NCBI GenBank assembly: GCA_026193155.1 | Contig: JAPHSI010000138.1 | Span: forward strand, 1 to 24,162 | Origin: Sulfurimonadaceae bacterium | GTDB taxonomy: Bacteria > Campylobacterota > Campylobacteria > Campylobacterales > Sulfurimonadaceae | DNA: 24,162 nt | Reading direction: 5' to 3' | Part shown: piece by piece, positions 1 to 7,647 of the stretch | How the letters are laid out: each line of letters begins with the position of its first letter | Numbering within the stretch: the stretch's first letter is position 1 | Made by a program: the position numbers and the translations under genes | Notes under the pieces: generated by a model | What the model was told of the DNA's origin: nothing | The model's database searches: none | Seen by the model: the letters and a program-made list of their open reading frames with translations, nothing else

Positions 1-1
1 A

Positions 2-409
2 AGCAGTTTTATAATAGACTGTCCTACTATTTCACCTATTGAATACTTTTTGTCAGGTATTATAACTTGTAGTGCATCTGATATGATTATGTTACCGAAA
101 AATCAAGGTAAAACAGTTACTGATTTAGTTGTAGATGGAGATGTAGTTCGAGCAGAGCCACATCCTGCAAAGTTTGACAAACTGCATCTAACATATAGTT
201 TTAATTCAGATGCTGACGATATAACAGCTTCGCGTTGGGTAATGGCTTCGCTAGAGACATATTGTTCAACCATAAATACTATACGTGATACTACAGAAAT
301 ATCTTATACGATTATTCATAACGGTAATACTATTCGTGAAGATGAAAAGATGATATCAGGTGGAGGTTCAAACATTGACCTTGGGGATATTTCGGGTTGT
401 CCATCATAA
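2..409 (+). CDS. OsmC/Ohr-family peroxidase, 5' end missing
   Basis: The reading frame is open from the first bases of the window, so the gene starts upstream. A TTG at 50 is in frame but lies inside the conserved fold. OsmC-family proteins reduce organic hydroperoxides with a cysteine pair. Both cysteines are visible: one in the GIITCSASDM motif (codon at 68-70), the other in the ETYCST motif (codon at 263-265). The stretch RAEPHPAKFDKLHLTY between them is the family's characteristic beta segment. About 135 residues are present, close to the usual 135-145, so only a short N-terminus is missing. The gene ends in a hairpin shared with the convergent transglycosylase gene. Which OsmC subfamily it belongs to cannot be decided from this part. 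Confidence 0.85.
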   Translation, partial: SSFIIDCPTISPIEYFLSGIITCSASDMIMLPKNQGKTVTDLVVDGDVVRAEPHPAKFDKLHLTYSFNSDADDITASRWVMASLETYCSTINTIRDTTEISYTIIHNGNTIREDEKMISGGGSNIDLGDISGCPS

Positions 410-413
410 ATAA

Positions 414-442
414 AAAAAGTATATTATTTTAATATACTTTTT
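414..442. terminator. Bidirectional rho-independent terminator
   Basis: Perfect 13-bp inverted repeat, AAAAAGTATATTA (414-426) and TAATATACTTTTT (430-442), with a 3-nt loop. The A-run on one side and T-run on the other give a U-tract in both directions. It lies between the convergent OsmC gene (stop at 409) and the transglycosylase gene (stop at 447), so it can serve both. The stem is AT-rich and therefore weaker than a textbook terminator. Confidence 0.75.
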
Positions 443-446
443 CTAA

Positions 447-1610
447 CTAAAGCCCATACATTTTTGTATATGTATCCATTCTTTTTGAAACTTTTTTCAA
501 ATAATTTTTTGGCTCATCATACTTTAAATCTCTTATCAATTTTCCATAAACTTGTTTAGGTGTAAGTTTATTAATAATAGGTGCAGCCATTTGCATATTA
601 TTTCTTTTAATAAACGCATAAGCTACATTACTGCTCCCTGTATTATAAGCGGCAATAGCACAATATAATCTGCTTGTCGGGTGCTTTATTTTTCTCAAAT
701 ATCTATAATAAAGTATATGAAGATACGCACTTCCCATTTGAATATTGTTTTTAGAGTTATACAAGTATTTGCTAGACACTAGTTTGTCTTTTTTGTATAA
801 ATATTTATATGTATCACGTCCTGCGGTCTGAGGAACAATTTGCATTAATCCGTAAGCAGGTATATGACTTCGTGCACGTGGATTGAAACTACTCTCAGAA
901 TGCATTATGGCAAATACTAATGCTTTAGGCAGTCCCTCTTTTTTAGCATACTTTTTAACATCATCTAAATATATTTTTGAACGCTTTATCATCGTATCAT
1001 CGGGAAGTTTGATCGCAATAGAATAAACCTTTGATTCCTCTATCTTATTTGATTCAATAGCTACCATTTTTGGTATGGATACTTTATTTTTCACATATGT
1101 TTTTAAAGATTCTTTTGTTGGTTCTTTATCAAAGATTACTGTAGACAAGATTGGCTTTTTATCTACATCTGAGTCTTCAACATCAAAAGGTTTTTTTATT
1201 TTAGATAATCTTTTTTCAAGTGGATCAATCTCTTGTAATGTTTTTGTATCAACAGTAACAGCCTTAGCTAATGCTACTTGTAGATTTATATTAGCTTCAT
1301 CTTCAGAAGTAGCTATAGTTTCAAGTGTTATTGTGTTTTTTTCAAAGTTTACGTCTGAACGTGTTTTTTTATCATCTGAATATGACAACCAACTATCTTT
1401 TGTTGAGAGTTTTGGCTCATCCCAAAAAACGCCTAGTTCTTTTTTATAATCTTCAAATGCTCTCATCTGAGCTTTTTGATATGCTTTAAATTGATCTTCC
1501 TGAGATTGCTTATACTTAGCAAACTCCTTCATTTCTGATTTAAAATCATTATTCTCAGATGCAAATAAAGAAATACATATTGATAAAAATAAGACCCCTT
1601 TTTTTATCAT
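447..1610 (-). CDS. MltC-like membrane-bound/periplasmic lytic murein transglycosylase
   Basis: Cleaves peptidoglycan glycan strands with formation of 1,6-anhydro-muropeptides in the periplasm. Residues 1-17 form a signal peptide (MIKKGVLFLSICISLFA). No lipobox cysteine follows it, unlike the E. coli MltC lipoprotein. Residues about 20-225 form a charged, partly coiled region resembling the N-terminal domain of MltC. The SLT domain spans about 225-375, with catalytic Glu239 in HSESSFNP, YGLMQIVP (253-260) and AYNTG (321-325), the standard Slt signatures. The PTSR and YLHILYYRYL segments also match the MltC type. It follows the HIT gene with a one-base TAATG overlap, so it is probably translated by coupling. 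The family call is firm; the exact MltC assignment is an inference from motif layout. Confidence 0.85.
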   Translation of the reverse strand: MIKKGVLFLSICISLFASENNDFKSEMKEFAKYKQSQEDQFKAYQKAQMRAFEDYKKELGVFWDEPKLSTKDSWLSYSDDKKTRSDVNFEKNTITLETIATSEDEANINLQVALAKAVTVDTKTLQEIDPLEKRLSKIKKPFDVEDSDVDKKPILSTVIFDKEPTKESLKTYVKNKVSIPKMVAIESNKIEESKVYSIAIKLPDDTMIKRSKIYLDDVKKYAKKEGLPKALVFAIMHSESSFNPRARSHIPAYGLMQIVPQTAGRDTYKYLYKKDKLVSSKYLYNSKNNIQMGSAYLHILYYRYLRKIKHPTSRLYCAIAAYNTGSSNVAYAFIKRNNMQMAAPIINKLTPKQVYGKLIRDLKYDEPKNYLKKVSKRMDTYTKMYGL

Positions 1611-1966
1611 TAAAAGTTATCTTTAGGGTTTGAGTCACTAAAGTGTCCCCATTTTAATTTTGCACCGCCAAGTACGTGAAAGTGCAGGTGCTTAACCTCT
1701 TGTCCTCCATTATCACCAATGTTTGTAATTACTCTATAACCACTTTTATCTATTGCCATTTTGCTAGCTATATCTTTAATAAAATCTGTCATTCCATTCA
1801 TTGTGTTTCCATCAACTTCATTAAAACTGTCCACATGTATTTTTGGTATTGCTAAAATATGTACAGGTGCCTTTGGATTTATGTCATGAAATGCTAAAAA
1901 ATTATCGTTCTCAGCTACAATATTTGATGGTATTTCTTTATTAATTATTTTACAAAATAAACACAT
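1610..1966 (-). CDS. HIT-family (HinT-like) nucleotide hydrolase
   Basis: Histidine-triad proteins hydrolyse nucleoside phosphoramidates and related nucleotide conjugates. The triad is HLHFHVL with His93, His95 and His97, preceded by QEVK as in HinT-type proteins. The N-terminus CLFCKI carries the Cys pair (Cys2, Cys5) that binds zinc in many HinT members. At 118 residues it has the usual length. The start is supported by an AAAGGG Shine-Dalgarno a few bases upstream. It is divergent from pheS, an arrangement I recall from both C. jejuni and H. pylori, and it leads a two-gene unit with the transglycosylase. Confidence 0.92.
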   Translation of the reverse strand: MCLFCKIINKEIPSNIVAENDNFLAFHDINPKAPVHILAIPKIHVDSFNEVDGNTMNGMTDFIKDIASKMAIDKSGYRVITNIGDNGGQEVKHLHFHVLGGAKLKWGHFSDSNPKDNF

Positions 1967-1994
1967 GGATTACCCTTTTAATTGAATTCCTGAA

Positions 1995-2000
1995 ATTGTA
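1995..2000 (-). promoter_or_regulatory. Candidate -10 box for the HIT-transglycosylase unit
   Basis: On the minus strand the sequence reads TGATACAAT, a good -10 hexamer TACAAT about 28 nt upstream of the HIT start codon. No clear -35 is present, which is normal for this phylum. The same intergenic region carries the opposite-facing pheS promoter. Confidence 0.45.
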
Positions 2001-2071
2001 TCATATATTTGTTGATGGTATATTTATTGTGCTAGTCGGTTTATACAAGCTGTTTATAAATATTTTTTAAG

Positions 2072-2077
2072 TACAAT
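2072..2077 (+). promoter_or_regulatory. Candidate -10 box for the pheS operon
   Basis: TACAAT within TTTTTTAAGTACAATCAC. A T-run precedes it, the layout seen in Campylobacterota sigma-70 promoters, and the flanking ATCAC is shared with the rpsA promoter in this window. Expected transcript start is near 2084, giving a leader of about 25 nt. Confidence 0.55.
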
Positions 2078-2110
2078 CACTTTTTTAAATTCAATATACG
2101 GGTGAAACTA

Positions 2111-3103
2111 TTGAAAGAATGGTATGATGCGATAAAAGACGCTACAACTGTTGAGCGTATAGAAGAGATTAGAATCTCTATATTTGGTAAAAAAGGGATT
2201 TTAGCAGCGGAATTTGCTAAAATGAAATCGGCACCAAATGAAGAAAAATCAAAAATAGCTAAAGAGCTAAATACTCATAAAAGCTCTCTTATGAATGAGC
2301 TTACAAATAAAAAAATTGAACTTCAAACAAAAGAGTTAGAAGAAAGTATGAAAGCTGAAGGTATTGATGTATCTTTATTTAGTACATCTAGCCAAGCAGG
2401 TGCATTACACCCAGTAATGGAAACTATGGATAGAATTGTAGAGTATTTTGTTGCTTTAAATTTTGCAGTAAAAACCGGAAATATGGTTGAAGATGACTTT
2501 AATAACTTTGAAGCTTTAAATCTTCCAAAGTACCATCCGGCTCGCGATATGCAAGATACATTTTATTTTAAAGACGAGATGCTTCTTCGTACACACACAT
2601 CACCGGTACAAATTCGTACTATGATGAGTCAAAAACCACCAATAAGAATGATAGCGCCTGGAGCTGTATTTAGACGTGATTATGATCTTACTCACACACC
2701 GATGTTTCACCAAATAGAAGGACTATTGGTTGATGAAAAAGGTAAGGTCTCATTTGCAAACTTAAAGTTTATATTAGAAGATTTTTTAAAATATATGTTT
2801 GGTGATGTAGATGTAAGATTTCGCCCGTCTTTCTTCCCGTTCACAGAACCGTCCGCAGAAGTTGATATCTCATGTGTGTTTTGTGGTGGTGATGGTTGTC
2901 GTGTTTGTTCTCACACAGGATGGCTTGAAGTTTTAGGATGCGGTATAGTAGATCCTAATGTATTTGAAGCTGTAAAATATGAAGATGTAAGTGGATATGC
3001 TTTTGGTCTAGGAGTAGAGCGTTTTGCAATGCTTATACATCAAATAGGTGATTTACGTTCACTTTTTGAAGGAGATATTAAGTTGTTGGAGCAGTTTCAA
3101 TGA
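2111..3103 (+). CDS. pheS: Phenylalanine--tRNA ligase alpha subunit
   Basis: Catalytic subunit of the heterotetrameric class II PheRS; charges tRNA-Phe. Residues 1-85 are the helical N-terminal coiled arm. The catalytic core shows HPARDMQDTFYF (142-153), RTHTSPVQIR (160-169), motif 2 FRRDYDLTHTPMFHQIEG (187-204), FPFTEPSAEVD (242-252) and motif 3 GLGVERFAML (299-308). A CxxC-x4-CxxC cluster (Cys255, 258, 263, 266) sits in the loop before the last strands, as in many bacterial PheS. I chose the TTG at 2111 because GGTGA at 2101-2105 is a well-spaced Shine-Dalgarno for it. The upstream in-frame GTG at 2102 would consume that SD and has none of its own. The resulting 330 residues beginning MKEWYDAI is a typical family length. 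The stop overlaps the pheT start (ATGA). Confidence 0.96.
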   Translation: MKEWYDAIKDATTVERIEEIRISIFGKKGILAAEFAKMKSAPNEEKSKIAKELNTHKSSLMNELTNKKIELQTKELEESMKAEGIDVSLFSTSSQAGALHPVMETMDRIVEYFVALNFAVKTGNMVEDDFNNFEALNLPKYHPARDMQDTFYFKDEMLLRTHTSPVQIRTMMSQKPPIRMIAPGAVFRRDYDLTHTPMFHQIEGLLVDEKGKVSFANLKFILEDFLKYMFGDVDVRFRPSFFPFTEPSAEVDISCVFCGGDGCRVCSHTGWLEVLGCGIVDPNVFEAVKYEDVSGYAFGLGVERFAMLIHQIGDLRSLFEGDIKLLEQFQ

Positions 3104-5439
3104 TAGTTACAAAATCTTGGTTAAATGAATGGATAGATATAAATGATGTTTCAACTGATGATTTATGTAAAACGTTTAATTCTATAGGGTTAGAAGTTGA
3201 TAGAATAGTAAATTACGATATTCCAAATAAAATAATATTTGGTAAAGTAATAGAATGTGAACAACACCCGGATGCAGATAAACTTAGTGTATGTAAGGTA
3301 GATATCGGTACGAGTATTCGTCAAATCGTTTGTGGAGCTGCAAATGTTCGAGCTGGACTTGATGTAATAGTAGCTACTATTGGCTGTGTTATGCCAAGTG
3401 ATATGGTTATAAAACCTGTAAAGCTTCGTGGTATTGAATCTGAGGGTATGATTTGTTCAGCAACTGAAATTGGACTTCCTGACATGGGTGAAGGCATCAT
3501 GGAAATTGATAATAGTATAGGAAGTTATCAACTTGGACAAGAGGTAAATACCCATCCAATATTTAGTGATGATTTGATTGAAATAGAACTTACGGCTAAT
3601 CGTGGAGACTGTTTAAGTATTAGAGGTGTAGCACGTGATTTAAGTGCTGCATATGGAAACCCGGTAAAAAAAGTAGTAGTTAAACAAAACGACGATAAAC
3701 GCTTGGGAATTGGGCGTATACTAAGTCTTACACATGATAATGACTACAATGTAAATCTTAGATATAAAGCTATGGATATAAAAGATTTAGTGTTACCTTT
3801 TATAGTTAGGTTAAGACTTGCACAAATAGAAGAAAATAGAGAGTCTGACATTATGTCTTTGATGCTTTATGTTACGCACAGTAGTGGAGTAATTTTAAGA
3901 GCATATGAACATGCATTTTTTCAAGAAAATGAAGAAAAAATGGCAAAAATAGAACTTGTTAATGATGATAAAAACTTTGCTTCTATTATGACATACGATG
4001 GGAAAAAAGCTTCGACAGTAGGAATTATTCAGGAAGACGAATCAAAAGTTTGCTGTAGTGAAGGTATAGTCCTTTTAGAGGCAAGTTATATTCCACCAGA
4101 TGTTATATCTAAAAAAATGTTAGATAACAAATTAGAATCTGGTCCACTTTATTACAGAACTTCAAGAGGAAGTGAGCCTGAATTAAATAAAGGTCTTGAT
4201 TTTTGTATAAGCTTAGTTGAGGCAAACTCAAGTTCTACGGTATACGGTGGAACTATAGAATTATGTGATAATTATGAAGAATCTATTGTAACTGTTACAA
4301 AGTCTGAAATAGATGAAATTATCGGTGCTCAAATTGATAAAACAAGAATAACAAAACTTCTTAAAAATCTTGGTTTTAATACATCAAAATCTCAAGGTGA
4401 TTCGTATGTGATATCTATTCCAAGGTATCGTCATGATATTACCAATAAACAAGATATTGTTGAAGAGATAGTTCGTATGGTCGGGATTGATAATATTAAA
4501 TCAAAGCCATTTGAGCTAAAAGAAGAAAATCGTTTAGAAGATGATTACTTTTGGTATAAAAAAAGAAAAATATACAGACATAAAGCTGCGTCAGTAGGTT
4601 TTTTTGAATCGATTCACTTTGTTTTTGATGAGAAAAAAGTTTTAAATGAATATGGATTTGAAACATTAGAAGAAAAAATAGATTTAATTAATCCGATTGC
4701 CAAAACCTTAGATACTCTTAGACCGACACTTTTAACAGGGCTTTTAAAAGCAGCATCTTTAAATGCAAAAAATGGGTTCTCTTCTATAAGACTATTTGAA
4801 ATTGGTTCGGTTTTTAATGTTCAAAGAGATGAAAGTGTTAAGTTGTCTATACTCTTTAGTGGAGATACAGCTAAAGACAATGTACAAAATTGCGGTAAAC
4901 CACAGATAGTTGATTTTGGATTTTTTGCACAAAAATTGTCTGATATAATAGGTGAATTTGAACTAATAGAATATGAGACATCCCATAATCTTTCTCATAA
5001 ATACCAGTGTGCTTCTGTGATGCAAAATTCAAAAAAAGTTGGTGAGTTATTTCGTGTGCATCCAAATGTTGAAGAAGCATATGATTTAGATGTAACATAT
5101 ATGTGTGAACTTGATTTTGAAAAGCTTGCTTACGGACTTAAAACTGCTACAAGTAAGTCTAAATATCAAGCTTCTCAAAAAGATTTAAGTTTGATTATGC
5201 CTAAGTCGATGTCTTATTCTGTTGTTAAAAAAGTAATTAGTGATGTAAAACCAGATGAAATAGTAGAATTTTATCCGGTAGACAGATACAGCGATGATGA
5301 CTTAGGTGATAATATGAGTTTAACGATACGTTTTGCTCTACAAAGGAATGACCGTACATTAGAAGAAGAAGATATTACTTCATCAATGGAAGCTATCCTA
5401 GAAGCATTGAAAAAAGAGTTAGATATAGGTCTTAGATGA
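3100..5439 (+). CDS. pheT: Phenylalanine--tRNA ligase beta subunit
   Basis: Partner of PheS in the alpha2-beta2 synthetase; contributes tRNA binding and, in most bacteria, editing of mischarged Tyr. Domain order is as expected: B1, EMAPII-like tRNA-binding domain (about 40-147, with HPDADKLSVCKVDIG and CGAANVRAG), NRGDCLSIRGVARDL leading into the B3/4 region (about 165-385), B5 (about 395-465, ending PRYRHDITNKQDIVEEIVRM), catalytic-like core (about 475-680) and the C-terminal FDX-ACB anticodon-binding domain (about 690-779). The length of 779 is normal. It overlaps pheS by ATGA and aroA by ATGA, so the three are translationally coupled. The B3/4 segment is divergent from gamma-proteobacterial versions; whether it still edits cannot be judged here. 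Confidence 0.96.
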   Translation: MIVTKSWLNEWIDINDVSTDDLCKTFNSIGLEVDRIVNYDIPNKIIFGKVIECEQHPDADKLSVCKVDIGTSIRQIVCGAANVRAGLDVIVATIGCVMPSDMVIKPVKLRGIESEGMICSATEIGLPDMGEGIMEIDNSIGSYQLGQEVNTHPIFSDDLIEIELTANRGDCLSIRGVARDLSAAYGNPVKKVVVKQNDDKRLGIGRILSLTHDNDYNVNLRYKAMDIKDLVLPFIVRLRLAQIEENRESDIMSLMLYVTHSSGVILRAYEHAFFQENEEKMAKIELVNDDKNFASIMTYDGKKASTVGIIQEDESKVCCSEGIVLLEASYIPPDVISKKMLDNKLESGPLYYRTSRGSEPELNKGLDFCISLVEANSSSTVYGGTIELCDNYEESIVTVTKSEIDEIIGAQIDKTRITKLLKNLGFNTSKSQGDSYVISIPRYRHDITNKQDIVEEIVRMVGIDNIKSKPFELKEENRLEDDYFWYKKRKIYRHKAASVGFFESIHFVFDEKKVLNEYGFETLEEKIDLINPIAKTLDTLRPTLLTGLLKAASLNAKNGFSSIRLFEIGSVFNVQRDESVKLSILFSGDTAKDNVQNCGKPQIVDFGFFAQKLSDIIGEFELIEYETSHNLSHKYQCASVMQNSKKVGELFRVHPNVEEAYDLDVTYMCELDFEKLAYGLKTATSKSKYQASQKDLSLIMPKSMSYSVVKKVISDVKPDEIVEFYPVDRYSDDDLGDNMSLTIRFALQRNDRTLEEEDITSSMEAILEALKKELDIGLR

Positions 5440-6716
5440 GTAAAGTAATAGTTAGTCCAGTTGAGAGTTTTTCTCTGAATATTTCTGATATAGCTCCAGA
5501 TAAGTCTATATCACACAGAAGTGCCATGTTTGCAATGTTGGCAAAAGGAACGAGTAAAATATCGAATTTTCTCAGAGCAGAAGATACTATGAATACTTTA
5601 GAGATTGTAAAAAATCTCGGTGCAAAAGTTGAAGATGACGGAAACACCATTAAGATTTCATCAGACGGTATCAAAGAGCCGTTTGAGATACTTGACTGTG
5701 GAAACTCAGGAACTGGAATGAGACTTTTTTGCGGGCTTCTTAGTTCTGCAGAGGGTCATTTTGTCTTAACAGGTGATAAATACCTCCGTTCTCGTCCAAT
5801 GAAACGTGTGACAAATCCTTTAAGGGAGATAGGTGCTGTTATAGACGGTAGAGAAGACTCGAATTTAGCACCGCTTAGTATTCGTGGAGCATCATTAAAA
5901 GCATTTGATTACGAGAGTAAAATAGCATCCGCACAGGTTAAATCATGTATGATTTTAGCAGCTTTAAGAGCTGATGGTGAATGTACGTATACTGAACCAG
6001 AACTCTCACGTGACCATACTGAAAAGATGTTAAAAGGGATGGGTGCAGATGTAGTAGTAGATGGACTTAAAACTACTATAAAACCTATGAATAAACCTTT
6101 AGAACCTGTATTTATATCAGTGCCTGCTGATCCTTCATCTGCATTTTTCTTTGCAGTTGCAGCTGCAATTACTCCGGATGCCGATGTTACACTAGAGGGC
6201 ATTACTCTTAACCATACTCGTATTGAAGCATTTAAGGCATTAGAGCGTATGGGTGCTGATATCACTTATGATACAACGAGCGATAAGTATGAACCAATAG
6301 GAAATATCAGGGTAAAGTATGCACCTCTTAAAGCCATAACAGTAGAAGATAATATCTCATGGCTTATAGACGAACTTCCGGCTCTATCAATTGCTTTTGC
6401 ATGTGCTGAGGGAGAGAGTGTCGTTAAAAATGCCGAGGAGCTTCGTGTAAAAGAGAGTGATAGAATATCAACCGTAGTTGATGGTCTTAACGCTTGTGGA
6501 ATAGAAACTACAGAGTACGATGATGGATATACTGTAACAGGTGGTAAATTAAGTAGTGCAATTGTAGATAGTGACGGTGACCATAGAATTGCTATGAGTT
6601 TTATTATAGCAGGTCTAAGATGTGGTATGGAAGTAACAGATTTGGACTGTATAAATACATCTTTTCCAAACTTTTTTGATATTTTAAAAAGAATCACAAA
6701 GATAGAGATAAATTAA
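5436..6716 (+). CDS. aroA: 3-phosphoshikimate 1-carboxyvinyltransferase (EPSP synthase)
   Basis: Transfers enolpyruvyl from PEP to shikimate 3-phosphate, the sixth step of the shikimate pathway. Visible signatures are PDKSISHRSAMFAML (about 21-35) with the substrate-binding Lys-Ser and Arg, NSGTGMRLFCGLL (90-102), SAQVKS (165-170), and ELRVKESDRI towards the C-terminus with the LIDELPALS segment just before it. The length of 426 fits. It starts inside the pheT stop (ATGA). Linkage of aroA to pheST is logical because chorismate is the precursor of phenylalanine, and the linkage is conserved in the phylum. Confidence 0.95.
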   Translation: MSKVIVSPVESFSLNISDIAPDKSISHRSAMFAMLAKGTSKISNFLRAEDTMNTLEIVKNLGAKVEDDGNTIKISSDGIKEPFEILDCGNSGTGMRLFCGLLSSAEGHFVLTGDKYLRSRPMKRVTNPLREIGAVIDGREDSNLAPLSIRGASLKAFDYESKIASAQVKSCMILAALRADGECTYTEPELSRDHTEKMLKGMGADVVVDGLKTTIKPMNKPLEPVFISVPADPSSAFFFAVAAAITPDADVTLEGITLNHTRIEAFKALERMGADITYDTTSDKYEPIGNIRVKYAPLKAITVEDNISWLIDELPALSIAFACAEGESVVKNAEELRVKESDRISTVVDGLNACGIETTEYDDGYTVTGGKLSSAIVDSDGDHRIAMSFIIAGLRCGMEVTDLDCINTSFPNFFDILKRITKIEIN

Positions 6717-6719
6717 ATT

Positions 6720-7550
6720 ATGAAAATACAGCTTGCAGAAAATTATGGATTTTGTTTTGGAGTTAAACGTGCTATTAAAATAGCTGAAGATAATAAGAAT
6801 TCTTCTACTTATGGACCTCTTATTCATAATTCAAAAGAAATTGCAAGACTTGAAGATGATTTTCATGTTGGACTTACTGATAATCATAAAGTTTTTAAAG
6901 CAGGAGATAAGGCTATTGTCCGTACACACGGTATTCAAAAGCAAGAACTTGAAGAACTTAAAAAAAATGAGGTTAATGTTGTAGATGCAACATGTCCATA
7001 TGTAACTAAACCACAAGAAATAGCCCAAGAGATGAGTGAAGCAGGATATAGCGTTGTAATTTTTGGAGATGAAGCACATCCTGAAATAAAGGGTGTAAAA
7101 TCATATGCAACGTATGGAGCTTTAGTCGTTACATCACCAAAAGAATTAGTAAAAATAAAACTAAAAGAAAAAATTGCACTTATCGCTCAGACAACTAGAA
7201 AAGTTGAAGATTATATGGAAGTTGCAAACTATTTAATCCCTAGATATAAAGAAGTACGGGTGTTTAATACAATATGCAATGCAACATTTGAGAACCAAGA
7301 AGCAGTATTAAATTTATCTAAAGAAGCAGATGTTATGCTTATAATCGGTGGAAAAAACTCATCAAATACAAAACAATTATTTAGAATTTCTAAAGATAAT
7401 TGTAATGATTCATATCATATTGAAGATGAAAAAGATCTTGATTTTTTATGGTTTAAAGACAAAAAGCTTTGTGGAATTAGTGCAGGTGCATCTACACCTG
7501 ATTGGATTATTCAAAACGTTATTGATGCTATAGAATCTAAAATAATCTAA
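6720..7550 (+). CDS. ispH: 4-hydroxy-3-methylbut-2-enyl diphosphate reductase
   Basis: Last enzyme of the MEP isoprenoid pathway, a [4Fe-4S] protein making IPP and DMAPP. The three cluster cysteines are Cys12 (GFCFGVKRAI), Cys92 (DATCPYV) and Cys186 (NTICNATFENQ). Substrate-binding elements are also present: His36 (GPLIHN), His70 (RTHG), His120 (DEAHPEIKG), QTT (157-159) and NSSNT. The length of 276 is slightly shorter than E. coli but typical for the phylum. It lies 3 nt after aroA, with no separate promoter evident, so it is probably co-transcribed. Confidence 0.96.
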   Translation: MKIQLAENYGFCFGVKRAIKIAEDNKNSSTYGPLIHNSKEIARLEDDFHVGLTDNHKVFKAGDKAIVRTHGIQKQELEELKKNEVNVVDATCPYVTKPQEIAQEMSEAGYSVVIFGDEAHPEIKGVKSYATYGALVVTSPKELVKIKLKEKIALIAQTTRKVEDYMEVANYLIPRYKEVRVFNTICNATFENQEAVLNLSKEADVMLIIGGKNSSNTKQLFRISKDNCNDSYHIEDEKDLDFLWFKDKKLCGISAGASTPDWIIQNVIDAIESKII

Positions 7551-7600
7551 ATATTACAAAATACAACTAAAAAATTATAATTTTTATAAAAAACTAACCT

Positions 7601-7615
7601 TTTTTTAGATATAAT
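7601..7615 (+). promoter_or_regulatory. Candidate rpsA promoter
   Basis: A run of T followed by AGATATAATCAC, with a perfect -10 TATAAT at 7610-7615, 33 nt upstream of the rpsA ATG. It sits in a 97-nt gap after ispH, the only sizeable gap in this block, and would give rpsA expression independent of the upstream operon. An AT-only palindrome at 7570-7585 lies upstream and could act as a weak ispH terminator. Confidence 0.65.
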
Positions 7616-7647
7616 CACGAAATTTTATATGTAACAGAGGATAGGTA

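Noticed and set aside
5909..6697. Two long minus-strand ORFs inside aroA
   Set aside because: Both are shadows of the aroA frame: they are rich in Ser, Ile and Ala, lack motifs and lie wholly inside a gene with clear signatures.
7570..7585. Perfect 16-base palindrome AAAAATTATAATTTTT as an ispH terminator
   Set aside because: It contains no G or C and would form a very weak hairpin; such palindromes are expected by chance in AT-rich intergenic DNA.
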